From Faecalimonas sp. (lineage in GTDB: Bacteria; Bacillota; Clostridia; Lachnospirales; Lachnospiraceae), in assembly GCA_029264305.1 (NCBI GenBank), contig JARICA010000017.1, positions 153,092 to 217,091 on the forward strand: a DNA stretch of 64,000 nucleotides, read 5' to 3'. Below are positions 17,122-25,395 of this stretch, piece after piece. The notes under the pieces are model-generated. The model saw nothing but the letters and a program-made list of their open reading frames with translations, ran no database searches and was not told where the DNA came from. Numbering within the stretch: position 1 is the stretch's first letter; every line of letters begins with the position of its first letter. Position numbers and translations under genes: made by a program.

Positions 17122-17910
17122 TTATTTCTTTTTTAAATAGTTTTTCAATTCTTCAATAATCTCTTCATGTTTTCTCGGTGTCATGCGAGGAAACGCCTTC
17201 ATAAGTCGTTTCATATTTTTAGCATTGCGTACAGCTAGTTCTCTGTATTTCTGCTTTAACTCTGTGATCTTCTCTGCCATTTCTTCAGAAATGTCTTCTC
17301 TTCTTTCAATAACTCCCAAAACATCTTTTGAAATATTTTCTCCAATTTCATCTGAAATACGACGAAGTTCTCTGGCAATCTCTTCCATTTTTTCTAGATG
17401 TTTATTGACTTTCAAAATTTTAGAAACAGTTACATAAAGATCCAATAAAATAACTATACCTAAAATAAGATCGACTGTAGTTCTAATCCATCCTGGGATA
17501 ACTGTAACTCCTTTATAAATAAATGGATGAATCCATTTCACAATTGCTACGCAAGCAATTCCCCAAATAAGTGAAAACAATAAACATACATATCCATTTA
17601 AATTCAATGGCATTCCTGAATAATCCCACCATTTATTATGAAATATTTTATCAAGTGCAAATCCAGTCAACCATTCCAACGCAGTCACTACAATTACAGA
17701 TGTCACATACAATAAAAGCAAATTAGACTTATATGGCATTAAAAGTTGTACGACCATGACAACACCCACACCATAAATTGGACAAATCGGACCATTCAAA
17801 AACCCTCTATTGACAAATCGTCTTTCCTTTACCGCTGCAAAGGCAACCTCTGTACACCAACCCAAAAAACCATATATAAAAAAACATAATATTATTTCGT
17901 ACCCATTCAT
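17122..17910 (-). CDS. Putative ABC-transporter type IV (CmpB-like) membrane protein
   Basis: 262 residues from an ATG with AAAGGAGAG upstream; a TTG six codons earlier would put the binding site inside the gene. Five or so membrane helices fill residues 5-165, with motifs FIYGFLGWCTEV, GFLNGPICPIYGVG and DYSGMPLNLNGYVCL that mark the conserved clostridial family annotated as putative ABC-transporter type IV. The C-terminal 90 residues are a charged, helical cytoplasmic tail. No ATPase gene is adjacent, so an ABC role is unproven. The upstream terminator separates it from the ATP-grasp gene. Confidence 0.72.
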   Translation of the reverse strand: MNGYEIILCFFIYGFLGWCTEVAFAAVKERRFVNRGFLNGPICPIYGVGVVMVVQLLMPYKSNLLLLYVTSVIVVTALEWLTGFALDKIFHNKWWDYSGMPLNLNGYVCLLFSLIWGIACVAIVKWIHPFIYKGVTVIPGWIRTTVDLILGIVILLDLYVTVSKILKVNKHLEKMEEIARELRRISDEIGENISKDVLGVIERREDISEEMAEKITELKQKYRELAVRNAKNMKRLMKAFPRMTPRKHEEIIEELKNYLKKK

Positions 17911-17984
17911 TCGCTTCTCTCCTTTCAATTATTTATAGACATTATAACATCATTTTTTCTTTCCCAATAAAATATCTAATAAAA

Positions 17985-18020
17985 ATACCAAACTTTGTGG
18001 ACTTCATCAAAGTTTGGTGC
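17985..18020. terminator. Bidirectional terminator after the ATP-grasp gene
   Basis: A stem of ten or more pairs (ACCAAACTTTG / CAAAGTTTGGT) with a 10-base loop and T-runs on both strands. It terminates the ATP-grasp gene on minus. Confidence 0.78.
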
Positions 18021-18041
18021 TTTTTTTATTTTCTATATTTT

Positions 18042-19256
18042 CTAAAAGTATTTTTTATATTTTTTATAATGATTCATACATCTAAGCCAATACATGATTT
18101 TTCTCTTCAAACACATGTCTTTTTTATAATAAAACGAATCACAAACTTTTCCTTGTTTTACTAATTCTTTAATTTTGGCAATCTTTTCTTTATCCTTTAC
18201 ATACTTATAAACGACTCCTAATGGAACAACATGCCAAAAATATTCATCTTTTACATATGTCGTTGGAATTTCTTTATGATATACATAATCGTCCACGATA
18301 TATTTTGCCAAATTATAGCCGCCACCTGTTACACGATAATGACTTCTTCCTTGTCTAATATTGATTTCAAACATTTTATATTTGCCATCTCGATAATCAT
18401 ATTTTAAATCACAATCCGCCAAGCCTTCATATCCTATATCTTCCATCAAAAACTGTATTTTTTTCATCAGTTCTTCATTATAATCTGACATAGTAATTGT
18501 CGCTGCATTATTACCAATTGCAGTAGGCGTATGCTCTTCCAATACAACATTTCCAAGATTCATCATTTTGACTTTATGGTCACTTCCAACATAAATTTGC
18601 AAATCATACATCGCTGCATCTTCCCCAGGAACTTTCTCCTGAATAATCATATTATCATCATAACCATTTTTATAAATCAATTTTAATGTATCTACTAACT
18701 CCTCTTTTGTATCAATAAAGTATGCTTTGTGAAATCCTTCAAATTTATTTCGATGAAATTTCACACTATCGGACGCTTTTAATACTACTGGAAACAACAT
18801 ATCTTTTAAATCAAATTCAAACTGCATTTCCGGCTTATAAATAAATGTTTTGGCATAATCCAAATTATATTTCTCACATAATTCGTAAAATGTTTCTTTT
18901 AAAACAATATTATCTAATACTTCTTTATCTGTATAAGGTAAAATAAATTTATCTTTTAACTTCTCTTTATTTTCCACAATCAAACGTACATAATGATCTG
19001 CACATCCAATAAGAATAAGTTTCTTTTCCTTTCCATACTTGTTATATATAGCATTCATTTCTTTAAGAAAAATATCTGTCTTGTCCAATCCTGCTCTTTC
19101 TCTATATACAAGAATTTTACTGTTTGCAATGATATTACTGGAACTTCTTGCTACCACTAATGATTTAATTCCATATTCTTCATGAAATGCTCTTGCCATA
19201 CTATATACATTAATATCGCTGGCTAACAACACAGGTAAAAATTCTACTTTTTCCAT
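18042..19256 (-). CDS. ATP-grasp carboxylate-amine ligase (D-aspartate ligase-like)
   Basis: 404 residues. The N-terminus (FLPVLLASDINVYSMARAFHEEYGIKS) and overall length match the ATP-grasp ligases related to enterococcal D-aspartate ligase, which adds an amino acid to the peptidoglycan stem peptide lysine. The ATP-grasp fold covers about residues 110-320: PVVLKASDS, the IIQEKVPGED segment, and the metal-binding end FEINIRQGRSHY. The C-terminus is basic. It is a single-gene transcript. Whether it makes a peptidoglycan cross-bridge or another amide bond cannot be decided, because organisms with meso-diaminopimelate would not need it. Confidence 0.68.
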   Translation of the reverse strand: MEKVEFLPVLLASDINVYSMARAFHEEYGIKSLVVARSSSNIIANSKILVYRERAGLDKTDIFLKEMNAIYNKYGKEKKLILIGCADHYVRLIVENKEKLKDKFILPYTDKEVLDNIVLKETFYELCEKYNLDYAKTFIYKPEMQFEFDLKDMLFPVVLKASDSVKFHRNKFEGFHKAYFIDTKEELVDTLKLIYKNGYDDNMIIQEKVPGEDAAMYDLQIYVGSDHKVKMMNLGNVVLEEHTPTAIGNNAATITMSDYNEELMKKIQFLMEDIGYEGLADCDLKYDYRDGKYKMFEINIRQGRSHYRVTGGGYNLAKYIVDDYVYHKEIPTTYVKDEYFWHVVPLGVVYKYVKDKEKIAKIKELVKQGKVCDSFYYKKDMCLKRKIMYWLRCMNHYKKYKKYF

Positions 19257-19347
19257 TATTCTATCTCCTTACTCCTATTTGCATTAAACACCCAAATGGC
19301 CTAATCTTAATAATTATATCAATTTGCTATCATTCTGTCACTATTAT

Positions 19348-19779
19348 TTAAGCAAAAACTTTCATTATCACTATCCCCAAGCAAAGATAGGGTCCAAATG
19401 CAATTTCTTCTTTTTTATTTATTTTCCTTAAAATATATTTTCTAAAAATAACCATTCCTGCCAAAAACACTGCTATTGCAAAACTATAAAACCATTTTTC
19501 TGCCCCTAAATAATATCCTGCTACTACACTTAATTTTACATCTCCTCCACCAAAACTTGATGGTGCGAACACGAGTATAATGAAAAAAATTATTCCAGCT
19601 AACAATGCACCGACAACCCCTTCCATAGAAAACCCTTTAAAAAGATCACAAATTAATAAAACCAAAATCCATTTATTTTCTATTTTTTTATATCGTATAT
19701 CTTGTATAGAGATAATAAGTAGCACACCCATCCATATTCCATCTAATATTATATCTTCACCTTCTTTATACCTATTCAT
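19348..19779 (-). CDS. A24-family prepilin peptidase, core domain only
   Basis: About 143 residues, four to five membrane helices. The two catalytic aspartates of type IV leader peptidases are visible: one in SIQDIRYKKIENKW and the other in the GGGDVKL (GxGD) motif. It lacks the N-terminal methyltransferase domain, as do TadV/CpaA-type enzymes. The start is uncertain. The frame opens at a TTG at 19809, but that codon lies in the loop of a strong terminator hairpin, so the ATG at 19779 is preferred despite a weak ribosome binding site. No pilin or secretion ATPase genes are near. Confidence 0.68.
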   Translation of the reverse strand: MNRYKEGEDIILDGIWMGVLLIISIQDIRYKKIENKWILVLLICDLFKGFSMEGVVGALLAGIIFFIILVFAPSSFGGGDVKLSVVAGYYLGAEKWFYSFAIAVFLAGMVIFRKYILRKINKKEEIAFGPYLCLGIVIMKVFA

Positions 19780-19790
19780 ACTTCTAATGT

Positions 19791-19822
19791 ATAAAAGAAG
19801 ATATGCCAAAAGACATACCTTC
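19791..19822 (-). terminator. Terminator after the PHP gene
   Basis: An 11-bp stem (GAAGGTATGTC / GGCATATCTTC, with G-T pairs) closing a TTTT loop and followed by TTTTAT on minus, nine bases past the PHP stop codon. Confidence 0.75.
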
Positions 19823-19830
19823 TTTGCTTT

Positions 19831-20670
19831 TTATGATATATTTTTAAATTTCTTTTTTGCTAAAAGTTCTACTTCAATCGGATCTATTGCATCTACGGGA
19901 TTTTCTTCTTTTTCTTTTCCTTTTCGTTTGTGTGCCTTTAAAAGGTTTCCACCCTTATTATATATCCAAAAAGAATACGTTAAAATTTTACTTGCTTTTC
20001 CTAATTTTTCCTTTGTTGTCTTAGCATATAAAGTCCCTCCGATTTCCATCGGCACTTTTCTTCGAATTAACGTAATTAACTCCGTTTCACAAGTAACATA
20101 CTCCGGTAAAATCGTATATGCTTTTCCTACACATTCCGGCTTATGAGAATCACTTCCCGCAACTGCTGGCTTTTGGTAACGTGTTGCTAGTTTCATCGCT
20201 GCTTCATTGGATACTTCGGATTCACATGCATTAAACCCTTCAAAAAAGTCAAATCTTTTGATTAGTTCTGGAGATTTAAAAAATCTCTTTGTATTTGCAT
20301 AACTTAAATACTTCTCACCACAAGGATGTGCTGGCCCCAAAATCCCACCATTCTTATGCACAAAATCTATCAAAACAGATACTGGAAGACCTTTCACTTC
20401 TAAAAGGCGCATCTTAACTCCCTCTGGCATAATAATAATGATGTGTCCCGCATCACGTGTATCGTATTCAATACCTTTTAACACAACAAAATCTGTGTGT
20501 TTTTTCCCACGCATATTGTTTTTCCAGTAACGATACCCTTTATACGTATTATGATCTGTAATCAGCATTCCCTGAAAACCATTTTTCTTCAAAATTGTAA
20601 TATATTCGTCCAAACTCACTTTACTGTCAATTGAACCTTCTTTCACATGACAGTGCATATCTATCTTCAT
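19831..20670 (-). CDS. PHP-domain phosphoesterase
   Basis: 279 residues. Metal ligands of the PHP fold are present: His6 and His8 (DMHCHV), Asp39-His40 (ITDHNTY), Glu in KGIEYD, the GPAHPCG histidine, and GSDSHKPE near residue 175. PHP proteins hydrolyse phosphoesters using a trinuclear metal site; examples include histidinol phosphatase and RNA/DNA trimming enzymes. The basic C-terminal 60 residues fall outside the domain. It is monocistronic with a good ribosome binding site (GAGGC). The substrate is unknown. Confidence 0.82.
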   Translation of the reverse strand: MKIDMHCHVKEGSIDSKVSLDEYITILKKNGFQGMLITDHNTYKGYRYWKNNMRGKKHTDFVVLKGIEYDTRDAGHIIIIMPEGVKMRLLEVKGLPVSVLIDFVHKNGGILGPAHPCGEKYLSYANTKRFFKSPELIKRFDFFEGFNACESEVSNEAAMKLATRYQKPAVAGSDSHKPECVGKAYTILPEYVTCETELITLIRRKVPMEIGGTLYAKTTKEKLGKASKILTYSFWIYNKGGNLLKAHKRKGKEKEENPVDAIDPIEVELLAKKKFKNIS

Positions 20671-20742
20671 AAGAAAGCCTCCTTTGCTTCTTTATGTGTT
20701 CTAGATTTATTATACCTCTTTCAGGAAAAACTAGCAATCGCA

Positions 20743-22371
20743 TTACATCATTTCGTTGTATTGTTCACCAATATTTAAGATATGATCACCAATTCTTTCA
20801 AAATCTGTAAGAATTTCCGAAAAAATAATTCCTGTTTCAGCTTTACAGTCACCCTTTTTCATTCTTTCAATTTGTTCCTTTAAATACATTTCTTTCATGT
20901 CATCAATTTTCTGTTCATTTTTAGCAGACTTTTCTAAAATCTTTTCTGCTTTAGAAATATCTTCCACAGTAATATCTTCCAACGCTTTAGCACAAAGTGT
21001 TTTCATTTCTTCTACTTCTTTTGATGCTGAATCTGAAAATTTCATTCCCCATTGTTTCAAATCTTTCGCATATCCCAAAAAATTCATTGCATGATCACCA
21101 ACACGTTCAATATTAGAAATAATTTTATAATATGCATTAATTCTTCTCAGATCTTCATCTGCCATTTCTGTTCCCATAAAGCCCACGATATATTTTGAAA
21201 TTTCTTTATTCAAATAATCAATATACTCTTCTCTATCTAGCATTTTTGTTGCATTAATTTTATCACCATAAATAAGTGCATCAAAACCAGTTTCTGTATT
21301 TTTCTTTACCATAGTGAGCATACGATTTACTTCTCCTTCTATTTGCGAAATTGCAAGCGCAGCATTTCCTACCGCATAACTACTTTCAAATTTTTCAATA
21401 TATGCCAAGCGATGTTCTTCTTCAATGTCTTCTTTTGATTCCGGCAAAATTTTTACCGCTAATTTAGCCATATAATTTCCAACTGGAAGAAGTAATAATG
21501 TCGTTGTAATATTAAAAATAGTATGTACATTAGCAATTTGTGCAACGGTATTTCCTGGAGTTAATGTTTCTACCAAATGTACGAATGGTGTAACTAAACA
21601 AATTACTGTAAATAAAACTGAACCAATCACATTAAACATTAAATGAATAACTGTAGTTCTTTTCGCATTTGTTTTTGTACCGATAGAAGCAAGTACGGCT
21701 GTAATACATGTACCTATATTCTGCCCAAATAAAATATATACAGCACTTGAAAGCGGAACCACTCCTGTTTGTGCTAACGCCTGTAAAATACCAACAGAGG
21801 CTGATGAAGATTGGATTACCGCTGTAAATATTGCTCCTACGAAAATACCTACAATTGGATTACTTGCATTTGCCATGAATCCAATAAATGCTTCAGATTC
21901 TCTCAAAGGTGCCATTGCATTTCCCATCGTCTCCATACCAATAAACAAAATCCCAAGTCCCGCAAGAATTTCACTTATATGTTTCACTCTCTCGTTCTTA
22001 ATAAATGTAATAGAAGCTACTCCAATAAAGGCTATAAGTGGTGCAATTGCACCAATATCAAGGGCAATTAATTGTCCCGTAATTGTTGTTCCTATATTTG
22101 CACCCATAATTACCCATACCGCTTGGTTCAATGTCATTAAGCCTGAATTTACAAAGCCGACAACCATAACTGTAGTCGCTGAAGAAGATTGAATCACCGC
22201 TGTAATCGCTGCACCTACAACTACACCTACAATGCGATTTGATGTTACCCTCTCCAAAATTTTCTTCATTTTATTACCAGCTGCAGCTTCTAACCCATTA
22301 CTCATCATTTGCATTCCATATAAAAATAATGCAAGTCCACCGAGTAACATAAATACTCCTGTCATTCCCAT
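20743..22371 (-). CDS. Na+/phosphate cotransporter with PhoU-like tail
   Basis: 542 residues. Two inverted Na/Pi-cotransporter repeats each carry a QSSSA motif (TAVIQSSSATT near residue 60; TAVIQSSSASV near 185), the substrate-binding signature of NaPi-II/NptA transporters. About eight to ten membrane helices end near residue 310. The C-terminal 200 residues form two PhoU-like helical bundles (RVGDHAMNF and RIGDHILNIGEQ), which regulate uptake in related proteins. A small gene of unknown function lies 24 bases upstream and is probably co-transcribed. Confidence 0.9.
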   Translation of the reverse strand: MGMTGVFMLLGGLALFLYGMQMMSNGLEAAAGNKMKKILERVTSNRIVGVVVGAAITAVIQSSSATTVMVVGFVNSGLMTLNQAVWVIMGANIGTTITGQLIALDIGAIAPLIAFIGVASITFIKNERVKHISEILAGLGILFIGMETMGNAMAPLRESEAFIGFMANASNPIVGIFVGAIFTAVIQSSSASVGILQALAQTGVVPLSSAVYILFGQNIGTCITAVLASIGTKTNAKRTTVIHLMFNVIGSVLFTVICLVTPFVHLVETLTPGNTVAQIANVHTIFNITTTLLLLPVGNYMAKLAVKILPESKEDIEEEHRLAYIEKFESSYAVGNAALAISQIEGEVNRMLTMVKKNTETGFDALIYGDKINATKMLDREEYIDYLNKEISKYIVGFMGTEMADEDLRRINAYYKIISNIERVGDHAMNFLGYAKDLKQWGMKFSDSASKEVEEMKTLCAKALEDITVEDISKAEKILEKSAKNEQKIDDMKEMYLKEQIERMKKGDCKAETGIIFSEILTDFERIGDHILNIGEQYNEMM

Positions 22372-22395
22372 TTTTTCTATCCTTTCTTTCCTATC

Positions 22396-22791
22396 TTATG
22401 CGTTAATGAATGTGAAAAATTCTCTTCTTTTTTTCCCATCCATTTGATGTATTTGACGCATCCGCAAAATATGATATTCTAGAAAGCTTCCTATTTCTTT
22501 AAATATATCCCTTTTCCATTTTTTCTTTAATTGGCAATAAAGTAAACATATATACAAAAAATATAAATATATTCTAATTCTATTCTTTCTCATAGTCTGA
22601 ACATTGGGTTGCACTTTTCCACGCACCATTACTACAGCACTTTCTTTTTCCATCACTCGCTCCCAAAAACTTTTTTTCATCGTACTTGCATCTTCTTCAT
22701 ACAAAGGTGTTGACTTTTCCACTACAATCCACTCATCCGTGTTTGAAAATGCGAGTAAAAAAATAAGAAAAAACATCAATATTTTTTTCAT
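22396..22791 (-). CDS. Small secreted or membrane protein of unknown function
   Basis: 131 residues from the third of three tandem ATG codons, chosen because it has the best distance (8 bases) to the AAAGG site. A signal peptide or anchor (MKKILMFFLIFLLAFS) is followed by a short polar stretch and a second hydrophobic segment near residue 70 (IRIYLYFLYICLLY), then a basic, aromatic C-terminus. It is not recognised. Co-directional placement 24 bases before the Na/phosphate cotransporter suggests one transcript, but nothing in the sequence shows a functional tie. Confidence 0.55.
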   Translation of the reverse strand: MKKILMFFLIFLLAFSNTDEWIVVEKSTPLYEEDASTMKKSFWERVMEKESAVVMVRGKVQPNVQTMRKNRIRIYLYFLYICLLYCQLKKKWKRDIFKEIGSFLEYHILRMRQIHQMDGKKRREFFTFINA

Positions 22792-22971
22792 CATCATATC
22801 CTTTCTTTCCCTTAACACTTAGCACAATAGCATATTCTTCGTGCTTATGTCAATTGAAAATTCAAGACTACAAAATCTGTTTTTTCTCTTGTGAAACATA
22901 TATCAAATATGGTAATATTGTAAGGATTGAGTTTTTTAACTAACGATAAAATACTAAAGGAGTAAGAACAA

Positions 22972-23598
22972 ATGAAACAAAACTTTTTCAGTGGTTTAAT
23001 GGCAGGCGCTTACATCGCTTTAGGTGCAATAACTTTCTTGATTATTCCTAATCAAATTGTCGCCTCCCTTTTCTTTGCTACAGGAATTTTTCTAGTATTT
23101 AATTTTAGCAATATGCTTTTTACTAGAGTATGCCCACTTATGATTGCCACAAAAGAATATGACGTAAAAGATTTAATTGTAACTTGGATAGGAAATGGAG
23201 TTGGAGCATTTATCATTGCTACACTGATACATTTTTGCAGATTTGAAAGCAAAATTTTAGAACGTCTTCAAGCCATCGTAGACACGAAACTTACCGATTC
23301 CCCATTAAGCTTATTTATTATGGGAATTATCTGTGCTATTTTTGTAAGTTATGCTGTTTTCCTTGGAAAAAAATATCCAAAAGGATCTTTCCCTCAAATT
23401 TTTTATGTATGGCTACTAATCACCGCCTTCGTTTTTGGTGGATATGATCATATTGTTGCCAACATGTATTATCTTTCAGCATATGGATGGGCTTTCGGTG
23501 TACAGATAATTCCTTTCTTAAAAGTTTTGGGAATTGTTACTGCCGGAAATATAGTTGGTGGATTACTTATTGGATCTCTTGAGAAAAAACATCTTTAA
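22972..23598 (+). CDS. Formate/nitrite transporter (FNT) family channel
   Basis: 208 residues, about six membrane helices, shorter than the usual 260-280. The opening NFFSGLMAGAYIALG and the late GYDHIVANMYYL motif, with the central pore histidine, are FNT signatures. The family moves formate, nitrite, lactate or hydrosulfide. The start follows AAAGGAG. A candidate promoter TTGTGA-17/18-TAATAT lies about 55 bases upstream. It is divergent from the small secreted protein and convergent with a HAD phosphatase gene, whose last 32 bases overlap its own. Confidence 0.85.
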   Translation: MKQNFFSGLMAGAYIALGAITFLIIPNQIVASLFFATGIFLVFNFSNMLFTRVCPLMIATKEYDVKDLIVTWIGNGVGAFIIATLIHFCRFESKILERLQAIVDTKLTDSPLSLFIMGIICAIFVSYAVFLGKKYPKGSFPQIFYVWLLITAFVFGGYDHIVANMYYLSAYGWAFGVQIIPFLKVLGIVTAGNIVGGLLIGSLEKKHL

Positions 23599-24220
23599 GT
23601 TTTGACAGAGAAGTTACTTTTGCATAAAGTAACTTCTCTGTTTCTTTATCCGGTTCACTTAAATCTGGAACCATAATTGCTCTACAGCCTGCAAGCGTAG
23701 CTGCTCGTACTCCATTTGGAGAATCTTCTATAGCGTAACAGTCTTTTGGATCTTCCCCAATTTGTTCACACGCATAAAGATAAATATCTGGCATCGGTTT
23801 CCCATTTTCTACCATATTTGCACAAATCACCTGATCAAACCAATGATAAATCCCAATTTCTTTTAGATATCTTGTAGCTCTTTCTTCGTCTGTTGCCGTT
23901 GCAACTGCTATTTTCAATCCTTGCTCTTTCAAATAAGGCAGAATTTCATCTACTCCTTCTTTCTTTTCAATTCCATTTTTATCTAGCCAATCACGCATTA
24001 ATTCTTTTCTTCTCTGTCTTACAGCTATATAATCAAAATCTTTTCCATAAATTGATTGTAATTTAGGTTTTGCATATTTTCCTGCCAAACTTCTAATCAT
24101 CAAAGCATCTTCTCTTTTTATGTCATATCCAAATTCTTTTCCTGCTTGACACCAAAATTTCACCAAATATTTTTCTGTATCAATCAGAACTCCATCCATA
24201 TCAAATATAACAGCCTTCAT
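23567..24220 (-). CDS. HAD-superfamily phosphatase (beta-phosphoglucomutase-like)
   Basis: 217 residues. HAD motifs: FDMDGVLIDTE with nucleophile Asp7 and acid/base Asp9; the TATDEERA threonine segment; GKPMPDIY lysine; and the acidic pair in AIEDSPNG. The helical cap between residues 15 and 85 places it with the beta-phosphoglucomutase/sugar phosphatase subgroup. Its final 32 bases overlap the convergent FNT gene, and the FNT terminator hairpin lies wholly inside its coding region. It follows a rhodanese gene by 3 bases, forming a two-gene operon. The substrate is unknown. Confidence 0.85.
   Translation of the reverse strand: MKAVIFDMDGVLIDTEKYLVKFWCQAGKEFGYDIKREDALMIRSLAGKYAKPKLQSIYGKDFDYIAVRQRRKELMRDWLDKNGIEKKEGVDEILPYLKEQGLKIAVATATDEERATRYLKEIGIYHWFDQVICANMVENGKPMPDIYLYACEQIGEDPKDCYAIEDSPNGVRAATLAGCRAIMVPDLSEPDKETEKLLYAKVTSLSKLKDVFSQEIQ
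23605..23647 (+). terminator. FNT terminator embedded in the HAD coding sequence
   Basis: A perfect 16-bp stem (ACAGAGAAGTTACTTT / AAAGTAACTTCTCTGT) with a 5-base loop, followed by TTCTTT on plus. It lies within codons of the convergent HAD gene. Confidence 0.82.
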
Positions 24221-24223
24221 ATT

Positions 24224-24517
24224 CTACACCACTAATTTCCCATTATATCCAACAATACCACCTATATTTACTGCAGTATACCCTATTTTATTCAAAAAGT
24301 CCGCAGCTCTTTTTGATCTTGCTCCACTCAAGCAATATACGAAAATAGGATTTTCTTTTGGAAGAGAAATCGTTGGAAGACGATTAATCGGAATATTTAA
24401 ACTGCCTTCTAAATGCCCCTCTTGATATTCTTCGATAGAGCGAACATCTAAAAGCACCGCATTTTCTGTTTCCTTCATTGTTTCTAATCCTTCTTCTATC
24501 ATTAATTGTTCGTTCAT
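24224..24517 (-). CDS. Rhodanese-like domain protein
   Basis: 97 residues: a single small rhodanese domain with DVRSIEEYQEGH near the N-terminus and the active-site loop YCLSGARS containing Cys62. Single-domain rhodaneses carry persulfide sulfur, but the physiological acceptor is rarely known. The start has an AGGAGG site. It sits 3 bases upstream of the HAD gene and is co-transcribed with it. A perfect TGTGA-TAAAA-TCACA palindrome lies about 55 bases upstream. Confidence 0.85.
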   Translation of the reverse strand: MNEQLMIEEGLETMKETENAVLLDVRSIEEYQEGHLEGSLNIPINRLPTISLPKENPIFVYCLSGARSKRAADFLNKIGYTAVNIGGIVGYNGKLVV

Positions 24518-24573
24518 TTTATATCCTCCTAGTACTTTTTTATTTTTATTATATCAAATTTCATTTTAATTAC

Positions 24574-24588
24574 TGTGATAAAATCACA
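24574..24588. promoter_or_regulatory. TGTGA...TCACA palindrome upstream of the rhodanese gene
   Basis: A perfect 5-5-5 palindrome (TGTGATAAAATCACA). It resembles a CRP/FNR half-site pair but with a 5-base rather than 6-base spacer. A candidate operator only. Confidence 0.35.
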
Positions 24589-24633
24589 TTTCATTTATTT
24601 ATTTTTTTACTATAATGGTATTCTCATATAGCG

Positions 24634-24665
24634 AAAACTGGCAAGAGCACACTCCTGCCAGTTTT
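24634..24665. terminator. Bidirectional terminator
   Basis: A 10-bp perfect stem (AAAACTGGCA / TGCCAGTTTT), with a T-tract on both sides, at the 3' end of the cytidylate-kinase-like gene. Confidence 0.78.
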
Positions 24666-25309
24666 TATTTGCCTTTCTTTAATTGTTCCTCTTTCTTACG
24701 ATAAGCTGCTTCTAAAATTTCCACCGTTCCATCAATTCCTAAAAGACTACTGTTTAGTAATATCTGGTGAGATTCAATATCTCCCCATTTTCTTCCTGTA
24801 TGAGCTTCGTAGTATAATCTTCTCTCTCTATCTATATGTCTAATTTTCTCTTTTGCCTGTTTTTCAGTCAAACCATAAATAGACATAATCCTTCTAACTC
24901 TGTCTTCCCAAAATGCATAAATAAATGTATGTATATAGTTAGAGTAGTCTCCTAATATGTAATCTGCACATCTTCCCACAATTACACACGAACTTCTATT
25001 TGCCAACCGTTTCAAAATCTCAGTTTGTTCCGCATATAGTCTATCACTCACCGGCTCAACAACAGCTTCATTTGTCATAAAAGAAGTATAACTTCCCACA
25101 CCTACAACATACGCAGAAAGAAATTTTCCAAGCATGCTTTCATCTGCTTCTTCTGCAACAGCTTGATCTAAATGCAATTCTCTTGCTGCCATCTTGACAA
25201 GATTATGGTCATAAAGAGGTATATCAAGCTTTGTCGCCAATCTATTCCCTATTTCATGTCCACCACTTCCAAATTGTCTTCCAATCGTAATGATAATGTT
25301 ATCCGTCAT
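24665..25309 (-). CDS. Cytidylate kinase-like family protein
   Basis: 214 residues from an ATG with a GAAGGGGG ribosome binding site; the open frame extends 31 codons upstream without one. The N-terminus (ITIGRQFGSGGHEIG) is the P-loop of the cytidylate-kinase-like family common in Clostridia, with IVGRCADYIL and the lid-type RRLYYEAHTGRKWGD region further on. True Cmk phosphorylates CMP; members of this sister family have no proven substrate. It follows DAHP synthase by about 85 bases and may share its transcript. Confidence 0.75.
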   Translation of the reverse strand: MTDNIIITIGRQFGSGGHEIGNRLATKLDIPLYDHNLVKMAARELHLDQAVAEEADESMLGKFLSAYVVGVGSYTSFMTNEAVVEPVSDRLYAEQTEILKRLANRSSCVIVGRCADYILGDYSNYIHTFIYAFWEDRVRRIMSIYGLTEKQAKEKIRHIDRERRLYYEAHTGRKWGDIESHQILLNSSLLGIDGTVEILEAAYRKKEEQLKKGK

Positions 25310-25395
25310 AACAGCTAGCCCCCTTCTATATAATTCTGAAAATTTATTATTATTTTCAATTATATCACAGTGGCTTTCATTTTTACACCTTTTAT

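Noticed and set aside
19580..20146. 188-residue open frame on plus opposite the A24 and PHP genes
   Set aside because: It crosses two genes and a terminator on the other strand, lacks a ribosome binding site and shows no domain.
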